DNA from: Glandiceps talaboti
Taxonomy: Eukaryota; Hemichordata; Enteropneusta; Spengelidae
Direction: 5' to 3'
DNA: 64,000 nucleotides
NCBI RefSeq assembly: GCF_964340395.1
Contig: NC_135552.1
Span: forward strand, 27,047,181 to 27,111,180
Shown here one piece after another: positions 24,757 through 38,236 of the stretch. The notes beneath the pieces are model-generated. The model was given only the letters and a program-made list of their open reading frames with translations. It did not search any database and was not told the origin of the DNA. Within the stretch, counting starts at the first letter, position 1. Each line of letters begins with the position of its first letter. A program made the translations under genes and the position numbers.

Positions 24757-24985
24757 GCTGGACTGTCTTCAGGTCAATGTCTGCTGCTGATGCATCGTCT
24801 TCTTCTATCTGGTCCAAGATATCACCTGCACATTGATCCCAGTTTCTCTCGACTCCTCTGTACTACATGTAGCAACCTCCAGTTCTATATCCACGATGTC
24901 TTGTAAATTGCAACCAAAGAGCTCCTCAGCCAGTTGATCTAAGTAGGCCACATCTATGGAATCATCTTCACTGTCAGTCACTTAA
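24757..24985 (-). pseudogene. Possible degenerate acidic coding remnant
   Basis: On the minus strand one frame reads VTDSEDDSIDVAYLDQLAEE and continues through LFGCNLQDIVDIELEVATCS, then the sense passes to another frame (NWDQCAGDILDQIEEDDASA). Codon sense on both sides of one frame change suggests a broken coding fragment. A TAA lies just upstream of the first frame. I do not recognise the family; a transposon remnant is as likely as a gene remnant. Confidence 0.25.
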
Positions 24986-25123
24986 TCTGTGAAATAAAAA
25001 TACAAAAAGTTAACCCACTAGTGATTACAATGATGAACGGATAACAATAAGAAATAAAGAGTAAAACAAAGATTTAAAAAAAACACAAAAAGAGACTGTT
25101 GGAGAAAAACTGGCATATACCCC

Positions 25124-27062
25124 CTCTACTCTACTCTACTCTACTCTACTCTACTCTACTCTACTCTACTCTACTCTACTCTACTCTACTCTACTCTACT
25201 CTACTCTACTCTACTCTACTCTACTCTACTCTACTCTACTCTACTCTACTCTACTCTACTCTACTCTACTCTACTCTACTCTACTCTACTCTACTCTACT
25301 CTACTCTACTCTACTCTACTCTACTCTACTCTACTCTACTCTACTCTACTCTACTCTACTCTACTCTACTCTACTCTACTCTACTCTACTCTACTCTACT
25401 CTACTCTACTCTACTCTACTCTACTCTACTCTACTCTACTCTACTCTACTCTACTCTACTCTACTCTACTCTACTCTACTCTACTCTACTCTACTCTACT
25501 CTACTCTACTCTACTCTACTCTACTCTACTCTACTCTACTCTACTCTACTCTACTCTACTCTACTCTACTCTACTCTACTCTACTCTACTCTACTCTACT
25601 CTACTCTACTCTACTCTACTCTACTCTACTCTACTCTACTCTACTCTACTCTACTCTACTCTACTCTACTCTACTCTACTCTACTCTACTCTACTCTACT
25701 CTACTCTACTCTACTCTACTCTACTCTACTCTACTCTACTCTACTCTACTCTACTCTACTCTACTCTACTCTACTCTACTCTACTCTACTCTACTCTACT
25801 CTACTCTACTCTACTCTACTCTACTCTACTCTACTCTACTCTACTCTACTCTACTCTACTCTACTCTACTCTACTCTACTCTACTCTACTCTACTCTACT
25901 CTACTCTACTCTACTCTACTCTACTCTACTCTACTCTACTCTACTCTACTCTACTCTACTCTACTCTACTCTACTCTACTCTACTCTACTCTACTCTACT
26001 CTACTCTACTCTACTCTACTCTACTCTACTCTACTCTACTCTACTCTACTCTACTCTACTCTACTCTACTCTACTCTACTCTACTCTACTCTACTCTACT
26101 CTACTCTACTCTACTCTACTCTACTCTACTCTACTCTACTCTACTCTACTCTACTCTACTCTACTCTACTCTACTCTACTCTACTCTACTCTACTCTACT
26201 CTACTCTACTCTACTCTACTCTACTCTACTCTACTCTACTCTACTCTACTCTACTCTACTCTACTCTACTCTACTCTACTCTACTCTACTCTACTCTACT
26301 CTACTCTACTCTACTCTACTCTACTCTACTCTACTCTACTCTACTCTACTCTACTCTACTCTACTCTACTCTACTCTACTCTACTCTACTCTACTCTACT
26401 CTACTCTACTCTACTCTACTCTACTCTACTCTACTCTACTCTACTCTACTCTACTCTACTCTACTCTACTCTACTCTACTCTACTCTACTCTACTCTACT
26501 CTACTCTACTCTACTCTACTCTACTCTACTCTACTCTACTCTACTCTACTCTACTCTACTCTACTCTACTCTACTCTACTCTACTCTACTCTACTCTACT
26601 CTACTCTACTCTACTCTACTCTACTCTACTCTACTCTACTCTACTCTACTCTACTCTACTCTACTCTACTCTACTCTACTCTACTCTACTCTACTCTACT
26701 CTACTCTACTCTACTCTACTCTACTCTACTCTACTCTACTCTACTCTACTCTACTCTACTCTACTCTACTCTACTCTACTCTACTCTACTCTACTCTACT
26801 CTACTCTACTCTACTCTACTCTACTCTACTCTACTCTACTCTACTCTACTCTACTCTACTCTACTCTACTCTACTCTACTCTACTCTACTCTACTCTACT
26901 CTACTCTACTCTACTCTACTCTACTCTACTCTACTCTACTCTACTCTACTCTACTCTACTCTACTCTACTCTACTCTACTCTACTCTACTCTACTCTACT
27001 CTACTCTACTCTACTCTACTCTACTCTACTCTACTCTACTCTACTCTACTCTACTCTACTCT
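25124..27062. repeat. Perfect (CTACT)n array, ~387 units, 1.94 kb
   Basis: An uninterrupted pentanucleotide array with no visible substitution from 25126 to 27060, ended by a G run. Because 5 and 3 share no factor and the plus strand has no stop, all three plus frames are open and encode the same cycling LLYST pentapeptide; the minus strand contains TAG. The ~700-codon ORF is therefore an artefact of the repeat. The array ends about 560 bp before the MED24 start codon. Confidence 0.98.
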
Positions 27063-27084
27063 GGGGGGGGGTGTTTGTCTCATT

Positions 27085-27212
27085 GTCTATGAATCAAAGT
27101 TCTGTGGGGTTGGTATTCCATCAAAGTATGGTAAATGTAGTTACCTGGGCTGGGAATTGAACCTGAAACCTTTGGCTTTAGAGTCGACAACTTAAACCAC
27201 TACTCCATATAG
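27085..27212 (-). mobile_element. tRNA-like SINE fragment
   Basis: On the minus strand GTAGTGGTTTAAG resembles an A box and GGTTCAATTCCC a B box, as in tRNA-derived SINEs. It lies between the (CTACT)n array and MED24. The match to the other SINEs is limited to the general tRNA design, so it may be another family. Confidence 0.45.
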
Positions 27213-27449
27213 ATCTTGTGATTACCTATGTTACATTAATGCTTACAGTTATAGGTCTTTATAATCAGTTGTATTCTATTTTAAAAAGTCTCCAATTCTA
27301 GTGGGATACGATACTGAACCGTCCACAACCTTAACTCCAATTTGAGGCATCAGTATGATTTATCTTTATAATATGTGTGTATAAATTTTACTACTTTCAA
27401 GTAGCTCTGTGATTCGAGGGAGGTTGATTCCGTTGGTGGCGCTTTTCAG

Positions 27450-27462
27450 AGGTCACAGGTCA
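27450..27462 (+). promoter_or_regulatory. Perfect DR1 nuclear-receptor element upstream of MED24
   Basis: AGGTCA C AGGTCA, two perfect half-sites one base apart, 158 bp before the MED24 start codon. DR1 is the site type bound by RXR heterodimers, HNF4 and COUP-TF (established knowledge). Function here is inferred from sequence and position only. Confidence 0.45.
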
Positions 27463-27619
27463 TTACAGAGAGGTTGACAAAAACGACTGACAATGAGATA
27501 ATGAAATACGGATGTGTGGCTCCAACAACTGCCAGAAAAGTGTAGTTTATCAGGGTTTTTTTATTCCTTAGCCGTCATACTGTATTTTATTTTGAGTGGC
27601 CTATGAACCTAAATTTGCG

Positions 27620-29039
27620 ATGGAAATTATCAAACAGAAGCAAATGATTCTGAAATCTTTGTTGTTGAGAGCATGGAGGGAAAGATGGAGCGATGTCCAA
27701 TGGAGTGCCCAAGTCAAAGGACTGCTGCAGAAGGGTACCTCTGGTGATGTTTACAATTTAGCAGGTACTGATTCATAAGTTATAACTTATAAGTATATAA
27801 TCAGCAGGTATTACATTATAGTCCTGCTTGCACACGGAGGGGAGAAGACGTTTCGAAGCCCAGTGGCATATATTTCCAGAGATGGATTCTGACAATTGTC
27901 TCTCCCTCCTTGAGGGTCATGTCAGTAATCTAGACCCGTGCATGCACCGTCTGCAAGCAGTACTAATTATTAATACTATTATTAATGCATAGACATGAAC
28001 GTATTAACAGTTGTGCATTGTAATACAGTACATTTGTTTTTATTTTCATGTATTCATTAAGACTACAACCCTGCAGTTCCATGATGTACTCGACTGTGTA
28101 CACTTACAAAATGTTATTTTCATATATAGCCAATACACAGATAAATAAACACGTGATACATGAAAGCTATTGACTGAAATTTACGAAGAACATAGCTTTT
28201 AAAATTGTTTTTCTGTATTGTTTATTAGTTTACTTATTTTGTTATCTATTGGTGTCAGCCCTGATCATTTTAGGTCTACTCTCACGTTTGGTATTGTTCG
28301 CTGTGTGGAGGTAACTTGTCCCATGGATGTATTAGGGAGATTATCAAAAAAGGTGTCCAGCCTACAAAGTAAAAATATAGATTCTAGCAGCTACAACAAA
28401 CACATTACATCCAAGCCTATAGCATTCTAAAAGACCCTCCCATCCCATCAATGCAGAATTCAATGACTGAAGTATCATACTCTCTTTGGTAGCTAAAACT
28501 ATCCATTTTAAATTGTCCTTTGTCCTATTCACTATCTCTGTTCTTAACAACAACCACAGCCATTCTTTGAAATATCTTCTTGTGGACTTATTTTTACCAT
28601 TGTAATTATTGTGCAGTTTTATTCTGTTCTGTTTTGTGTTTTTATCTGAACTGAACTGAACTGAACTGAACTGAAGTCATTTTAATTTCCCCTAGTGTGA
28701 TGAATAATTTAAAGTAATTCTGATTTTGATTCTTATTGACCTGTTGTGTTTCTATATTTATTTGCAGAAATGTTACTGAGTCAAGCCCTGATTGGACCTA
28801 GTCCTAACACACTGATACTGTCCTATTTAAAACATGCTATCAGTTCACAGGTAAAACCTACATGTTTTCTGTAAGCTTTTATACATATGTAGTGTGGAGA
28901 AAGTGAAGAGTTTGGAATGCAAACTACATGTACATGCACAGATGAAAAAAGTAAACTAGTTAGATGCTGGTATGGCCACCTCTAACACTGTACCTCCACT
29001 TTTTAGCACAACTGAACTAATAAAGTGTCTGTCTGTGTA

Positions 29040-29102
<63 letters not shown>

Positions 29103-32100
29103 ATGTATGTATGTATGTATGTATGTATGTATGTATGTATGTATGTATGTATGTATGTATGTATGTATGTATGTATGTATGTATGTATGTATGTCTGTCT
29201 GTCTGTCTATTTTGTCTGTGTTTCGGCATAGTTATAGTAAACAAACACTTGGGGCTTTTATAAGGGAATACACACAACTTAAACTCAAAAATTGAAAACA
29301 CTGTGGTTAAAAAGTGTATTGAGCCAACTGTCCAGCCATTGTATTCATTGCTTGAGATTTACAAGTTTCATTATTCTTTGCCATGACTGTTATCAGTTTA
29401 TAAACAATGTTTTTGTAAGGTCTGGGAACCCAGTTACAGAAAGATGGGGAAACTAGTAATACTAAGATAACTTTTGTGGTGAATCCCAATAAAAGTTTTT
29501 GGGAACTCAGGTATATTTCACCAACTACCATCCTTAACTAGAACACTGACTAAAAATAGCATGTCCTACTTATCACTGTGTTCTGTTTGAAGGTTGTATC
29601 CTATGCTGCTGTATTGACGTCCATGGTCAGGTATGAAGATCTCTTCACAAGCAGACCTTACTGTATGAGAAGTCTGCTAGATCTCTTGGTCAGCTGTGCT
29701 CATAAAATCAGGTACTGAGATCCATGATTTCACTTGTGGTTCAAATAATGCATGCAATTATTTGCATTAGAAGTAACAATGTCTTGCTTTGGTTGTAGTA
29801 AACAAACACTTGGGGCTTTTATAAGGGAATATACAACTTTTTGATAAGTTAAAACTAAAGCACTGCACTATAGCTATGCATGTTGAAGAATAGAAAGAAA
29901 GAATTATTAGAAGCAGTATTAGTAGTCATAACTTCATAGTGCATCTACATAGGTATAGAAACTAAGTTTACTTTTGAGTACTTATCATCTTGAAGTCACC
30001 TTTAAACACATCCTTTGCTGCATCCTTCATAATCAGATTACATACATGTACACTTCATTTTAATCTTTGCATAATTAAAACATAACACTTCAGTCATTCA
30101 TTCAACAAGGATGGGGTCTTCACAAAAAAGCCAATCACCTGAAAAAAATGTATGCTGCTAACTTTCATATCATATCCAAAAACATACTGGAAATAAAACC
30201 ACCCAAATTTACAAAATGCCAGTTTTCCTTTGGAGCTTAAATAGATGATGCCTATTACTAAATGAGGCCTCAAATCTGATATATCAATCATTTGCATCTG
30301 ACAAGGAACTTTGACTCTGCAAACTTGCTGCATATATGTATCTTTATTCTGCTCCTTAAAAAAAGTTCAGTGCCAGGCATGATTGTTTTGTTTTGAGATG
30401 ACCTCATCAACTTTGTGTTGCCATTAACCCACACATTTGCTTTCTGATACAGGAGTTTTGAGATACCCGATTCTAGCCAGCAACTGACACAATGGCTCCT
30501 CGGAAGGTGGGGTGATCTTTTTACCTGATGTAAATTATTCTTTTAGTCAGAGCTCAAAAATTGGCAATTTTCTTTGCTTGTAATATACGTTAATATATTG
30601 GTAAATGTATTTGCTGTTAGTGTTTACCAGTTAGTCTTGTTACAAGAAAGGTTTGATAAATTCAGTTTTGTACAAAAAAAGTATAATGTTTTGCCACCAG
30701 TTGTATTTGAACTAAATGAGTATCATAAGACATAACAGACCAAAACTTGATTCTATCTAATGCATGTGAAGGATTTGATATGAAAAATGGGGGATTATTC
30801 TGCAAACTTTGGGTTTTTTTTCATCCCAAAGAAACTGAAGCGATGGATAAAACTAAAAGCAGTTTTATTATAAGCCAAACAGGGCACATCAAAGAAACTT
30901 AGGTGATCTATCATTAAAGTTGTTTTATAAACCAAACATGGCTACTTGAGAAGCTGAATTACAGCAATATTCAAACTGTACAATGACTCCTAGGATGAAA
31001 CAAAAAACAAATCAGATATTGTTGTTATCATTCATGTGAATGGTATCTCAAAACTCAAATTTTCTTATATTCTTTATTGAAACCCTTCAATCAATTAACC
31101 TAAGCATTACCATATCCCTCTGCTTCTTCCCTAGTCAACAACTTTATCATATTTTAAACTTGCTCTCTCCCCCTAATTTATCTCTTTTAACTTCACATTT
31201 TATAACTTACAGAACTAAATTTACGTGTAATTAATTAGCATATTCATGTAGATCCACGTATATACACGTAAGATTCATTAACGTATGGGTTTTGGTGTAG
31301 AATGGTGAGAATGAGGTATGGGGAGAATGATTTGTTATGGCATATTGCATGTATTACAGTGTTATCAATTACAGACAGTAAAAATTGACATAAAGTTTGA
31401 CAATTACTTACAAATTAGAATAGCCAAAGAGACACAAAGACACACACATGTAGCCAGACACATGGGTACAATTTAGAACAGACAAACAGAGACACACATG
31501 TAGCCAGTACAACTTGATGTAAACTTTGGCACACAGTTACAAGTTAGAACAGACAAACACAAACATAGATATAGCCAGTAGAACTTTAATAATTGATGTA
31601 AACTTTGGCACATAGTTAGAAGTTAGAACAGACAAACAGAGACATACATATAGCCAGTAGAACTTAATTGATGTAAACTTTGGCACATAGTTAGAAGTTA
31701 GAACAGACAAACAGAGACACACGTACATGTAGTCATTAAAAATTAATCATATAATATATATACCATAGTAGATTAAACATGTACATTGATGTCATTGGAG
31801 CAAATATTTATAGCTGGTTTTACTATGGCTAATAATATGTCATAATTATGTATTTCAACACGTCTATCATTAAAATAGACAAGTACCACATTAAGTATAA
31901 GTCACATCAGAATTCAAATGAAAATTCAGAGAGATTAAGGGTTGAGTTGCTGTAAACTTTGACACATAGGTAGGGATTGTCGGTGGTGGAGCCATTAGCT
32001 CAGCTCTTACCTCAGCTGCCTGGGTTCCAACCCACCAAGCATTGGCTGGGTCTGATTAAAATTTAACCAGGTCTGTATGTAAGAAGGATGATGCTCAGTT

Positions 32101-32286
32101 TAACCCTGCCAAACAATGCAAGTTTTCCCCAGGTACTCTGGTTTCTTCCTGCTTCTTCAACACTAGGTCACTAAGGCATTAATCCTATGGTGACCATTGA
32201 ACAAATTTCCAAAATTTATTTGGGGGAATAAATATTTTTATTATTTTTATTATTGTCTTACAAAAAAAAGAACAGACTCTGTTCAT

Positions 32287-32363
<77 letters not shown>

Positions 32364-34430
32364 GGGTGTGTGTGTATGTATGTATGTATGTATGTATGTG
32401 TGTGTGTATATATATACCGATTCCTAAATAAGTTAATGACCTATAGGCAGGTACCCTGTGAATCAATTTGATCATTAGGTTGAAAAGCTAATGGGTAATG
32501 AGTTTGCTACTGACCTGCCACACACGGAAAGAGTGCTGGATGAATGTACAAAATCTATCATTTGATGCCCTAGATCCTAGGGGATATGTGTTTTACTTGT
32601 ATTCCTGTCACTTATCTTTCTTCAGTTTCATTTGATATATTTACAGTGAACTGAACCAGTTAAAATATTGTCTATGAGGATACAACATACATTCTCCTGT
32701 GTTGCAATACTACTCAACATCCCTTTATAGAAAACCAAAACGTGTAGAATGTATGTGCAATTCTACATTTATGTATGATATGGTGAGAATATGCTGAGAA
32801 CATCCTGAGAATATGCTCTAAAGAGCTCTAAGAAAGTGATATTTATATATGTTTGTATCTTGTATATTTCATGCATAGTTGCCATGGAAATGCAGAAGAA
32901 TGTCTAATATTGTGCCAATCTTTGTTAACTGCTGTATTTTGGTTGCTGAGAGGTATACTTCATGCCTTGGAGAAACAACGGGAAATCAAGGAGACTTTTG
33001 TGATTGCCAAAAATATGGAAATGTGTAGTGATGTCCTCAAGAGGCTGTATGAAGCAAAACCCACCAGAGGTCTCCTGTACATAGGGAGGTTGGAAGATGC
33101 AAGTGAGTGGATATGAGGTCAAATGTAGGATCAGAAATGGTTTTCAAGTTGACCTCAAATGTATGAGGTCAAATGTAAGAAAGGTGGTCAAAGGTTAATT
33201 GAGAAATTCAAAAATCTATCTGTCTGTATGTTCATCTGTCTGTAATAATATGTCATTTCTCTTCACTGTCTGATTTCATTCAAACCTGGCACAAAGATAT
33301 ATTATAGGGGTCATTCTAAATGTCTATATTTCATTGACATTATCAAATGTAAACTGAATGGCGCCCATGTATATGTTTTTTTCACCCTCAGATACCTGGA
33401 ATGGCATTGAACAAGTACTGACCAGTATAAGGAACACATTAATCAACCAACAACAACAACCTGTGTTTTCCAAAGAACTCAGAGAGAAAGTTGACAGACA
33501 CCTTGTTGAGATTCAGAAGTGAGTAACCTACATGTATAGGTAATCCTGTGTGCACGTAATGTCATAAATATGTAAATGAGTGTACAAGTAGGTAATTTAG
33601 GTGTCTTCAGAGTATGTAAAGATCATGAACTTTCAATTAATAACTTACTACAGTATGAGAGTACCCTTTTCTAATTGTGCATGGCGTACCAAAATTGATA
33701 GATTGTAGAGTGCACCTTTTGAAATCAGAATCTTAGACTTTTGCCGTTACTTTGAAAGTTCCAACCCATTCTCAGCTAAGCTAGAGAATGCCTGGGTAGG
33801 TGATGTGCACTCTGAATGTGATATTCAATTTGTTTTCTCAAGTACATAATTTATGATATTTGAGTTCACAAAAGACGATCATTGTACACCTACATTGTAC
33901 TATTCTGACAGTGTTTCTGTTTGTAGGTATCAGAACCAACCAGTGTCTCCAATGGGTGGAATGTATGGTACCAAAGTTTCTAGTTCTACAGTCAACATAA
34001 TCACATACATGGAAGCCATTCTTAACATCACTATTGATATCCAACCATTTGTGGACCAACTAATACTAATTGAGACTATACAGGTATGGCAGGTTATGTG
34101 ATCTCACAGCTGGTATGGCAAATCATTGGCATGTTATGGATATCTCACAGTTGGCCTAAGAATTATCTTGCTGTCAAGAGGTGTTAGGATGTGCGATGCA
34201 ATGCAAGGTTGACAAAATTAATTATCTGTATCCCTAAGCACTAAAGAAATGCTAAATTAAGTGTACCTTACCTTGTTCCCCTTTTATGCTACTATATCTG
34301 TAGTACATAGACAAAGCTAATGGATCAATGTCAAGTACACACAAAGACTTTGCAGTGTTCTGACATTTACTATGTACTGGACTTTGGTACTTGGTGAGTG
34401 TATGTGATTGATTGATTGATTGATTGAATG

Positions 34431-34494
<64 letters not shown>

Positions 34495-34693
34495 ACTGAT
34501 TCATTCATTCATACATACAAATTCTCTTAATTCTTCAAATTTTATGTTTTATTATCAGAAACTTCACAGGTCCACAGTATATCTTGAATTGATCAGAGCC
34601 AGTTTTATAGGTACAGTAGATTCAGCTGGTAGTAGTGATGAACTGAAGTGGGCTTCATTTACTTATCTAAAGGTAACTAGAAAAATAATCAAA

Positions 34694-34784
<91 letters not shown>

Positions 34785-34994
34785 TGTACATGTATGTATG
34801 TATGTGTGTCTGTGTGCATTTGTGTCTGTCTGTGTCTGCATCTGTCTGTCTGTGTGTGTATGTATGTGTATATGTGTGTATGTGTGCATGTGTATGCGCA
34901 TGTCTGCATTTGCGAATGTGTGCTTGTGTGTGTGTACTTGTATATATACATGTGTGTATGTTTGTCTGCATGTCAGTGTGTGTGTGAGCATTTA

Positions 34995-35075
<81 letters not shown>

Positions 35076-38000
35076 ATTAGGTGTTGTATTCAAACTTTTC
35101 ATGGGTTGAAAATATACATTATATGTTGAATGTATTTTGGGATGGCAGATATGTGTACATATTTGGTGCCCTAAATTCTAGCAAGAAATGAGGCCTCAGT
35201 TACAGACTCCTACTTGAAAGGAAAGAAATATGGAATGGTATAATAAACGTAAGTTCCTCAGAATGATCTATAACCCTTGACCTCTGCAAACTTTCTAGGT
35301 TCCACAAGTATTAGCAAGACTGAAATTAATACCACCATCAGATGGAAATACATTAGACAGCAGTGAAATCCTTAATGATTCACTGGAGCAGCTATTGAGA
35401 TTTCTTCCTTTGTTAGATGCTGCTGACACTAAATGCAAGTAAGTGGTTGCATCTCTCATGTTGTAGCTTCTTTTTGTTGCCAATGTTTGACATCATGTAA
35501 TAAAATTTGTAGTTTTCTCAAAACTTTGATGTATGGGAAAAATAAGTAATATTTTGGAAAGTTATTCATACTGAACATTTAACTCATGTAACTGGCTCCC
35601 ATGGTGAACTCTGACCTCATGCAAATTTTGTCAGTGAATTACAATTTCATGCAAATGTTTCCCATAAAGTGAACTCTCACCTCTTGCAAATTGTCTCACA
35701 GTGAACTCTCACCTCTTGCAAATTGTCTCACAGTGAACTCTCACCTCTTGCAAATTGTCTCACAGTGAACTCTCACCTCTTGCAAATTGTCTCACAGTGA
35801 ACTCTCACCTCTTGCAAATTGTCTCACAGTGAACTCTCACCTCTTGCAAATAAACAAGATTCAACAAAGTGGTGAGAACCTGAGTGGTGTATGATTTGTT
35901 AATCATGATACAATTATTTATGTTTACAGTTGTGACTGTCTTCAGTATTTGTTGCAAGAATTCAATAAGTATGGATTGATGAGTGAATCACAGGTATCCA
36001 AAATACTTCACAGAAGGTCAGTATCAACAAAAACATGATTTATTTATAGCTTTCAACAAGCTTGCCCATGATTTATTTTTACAAAGAATTTCATGTATCA
36101 TATTTTTTCTAATGTACTATTTATAGTTGTTCTTGGAATATGAATCACAGATAAGTGAATGTGTTTCTGACTTTTTCCTTATGAACACATTTGAAATTGA
36201 GGACAAAAACTCATGCATAAGTGAAATGGTAGTGTATACTATGTAATTACTGAAGACTTGTTATTATGCATCATGTTTTCAGAACAAGTCAAAACTGAGT
36301 GAAATTCTTGGAGTACAAGATTTCTACTCACTCTGACAACAACTTCTAGGAAATGTTGTAATTTGTCCAATAATGTTAATAATATTCTTTTCACAACTCT
36401 GTACAGGGCTTTAGAGACACAGAGAATAAAATCATCAGAAGTGCTCCCAACACAACCCAATGCTAGCTTGATTCTGAGAGCTGAACCCACTGTCACAAAT
36501 ATCTTAAAGGTAGGCTTTATCATAGTTACACAATTCTGCACCTCAGAAATAAAATAGGGAGTCATTGTACAATTTTTTTGAAACAAAGGTGAAAATGGCG
36601 TTAACATTTAGACATTTTAGAATCCAAAATAGCTGCCAAATATGGTGATAACTCAATTGGAAAATAAAAGATTGGTTTCCTTGAAAATGAAATGAACAAA
36701 ATTTCTTTTTGTTATTTCAAAAGGACAGAACAAGTTTTCATATGGCAAACTTGTGAAAGATTTTTTATTTTTGTTTAATTCTTTTTATGGGGGGGGGGGG
36801 GGGGGGTGTTCTCCGATAGAATATATATGTTTTTCATAGTGTCATACCATTACTTAGATAAACACACTTTTTACCCTATTTGTAGACACTAGATGCAGAC
36901 TATTCTAAGAGTCAAGAAGCTCTACTGGGGGTACTTGGTCATATGATGTCTGGAAAAAGCTTTGAACTGATATTAGCGGCTGCAGCTGCCACAGGGAAAC
37001 TGAAAAAGTTTGCAGCAAAACTTATCAAGTGAGTATATGATTTATATATCTATTTATATATTCACAAACTATCCAACAGGTGAATAGCCCAGTAACACGA
37101 TGAATGTTCAGTGTTAAATGCAGGAGGAAACCAGAGTGCAAAGGGAAAACCTGCGTTGTTCAGTAGAGTCAAACTGAATGACACTCTTCTAACTTACAGT
37201 ATGGTAAATTTAATCAAACCCAGAATGGGTTCAAACCACAGTGGTAAGAGGCAAGTGGTTTAACCACTTGGCCACCGACAACACTAGAGTAAAATGTGAA
37301 AGAAATAATGAGACTATGGCTGCCTACTTTTCACAAATATCAATATCAGGGCATTTTTACCAAGTAAATGGTAAAAACCACACAACTTTGATGTTTGATG
37401 TTTCCTTTTCAGATTTAATGAGTTTGCCAAACAAGCTAATGGAGAGGGTAGCAAAGCATCGTATACAAGAGCATTGCTTTATGACATCTCATTTCTTATG
37501 TTATGTCACATTGCTCAGCTATATGGAGTGGAGGTAAGCAAATAACAATTCTGATAATCTTGGTTATGTGAAAAAAAGGAATAATAATGGACCTTATTTT
37601 TGGAAAGAACTATTATTCATTTGAGAGATGTTTATAGAAGCAGAAAGAATTGCATGGCATATCAAAATCTTGACTGATTATTGAATTAAGTGTGTCCTTT
37701 CTGTTGTAGATGGTAACTGCCAATGGTGGTGATTCATTCTTTGAGAACTGGGCAACACAGTGTCTACCAGATGACAATGGTGCTAAACCACTGGAGTTAG
37801 CATTAAAACCTGACCAGATTAAAGTAGACTTATTGTTAGCTACCATTAATTCAGGATCAGAAATGAAAACAAGGTAAAGGACATGCACATATTTAACATT
37901 TCTTTGATATGAACATGTAGTGCTTTATGTAGTTTTAGATTACATTGTTTAGATACCATGTATCTGGTACCAAGTCAGTGCAATGGTCAGGATATGTTTG

Positions 38001-38098
38001 ATGATTTGCAAACTAGACTGGATCAGGTCTACTCCAGAAAAGGTTTAACATATGCATGGAGCATGAACACATACACACATGCAACTAACACAGACACA

Positions 38099-38163
<65 letters not shown>

Positions 38164-38187
38164 ACAGACAGACACAGACACACATGC

Positions 38188-38236
<49 letters not shown>

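Noticed and set aside
25099-27195. 698-codon open frame of LLYST repeats
   Set aside because: Entirely the (CTACT)n array; all three plus frames give the same peptide, and there is no promoter, splice or homology support.
34663-35129. Cys/Val- and His/Thr-rich frames over GT/CA repeats (also at 29.0, 32.2, 38.0, 39.5, 44.4, 46.4 kb)
   Set aside because: Microsatellite translations without independent coding signal.
35660-35850. CRISPR-like array (32-bp units)
   Set aside because: Units are head-to-tail without spacers and lie in an animal intron; it is a minisatellite.
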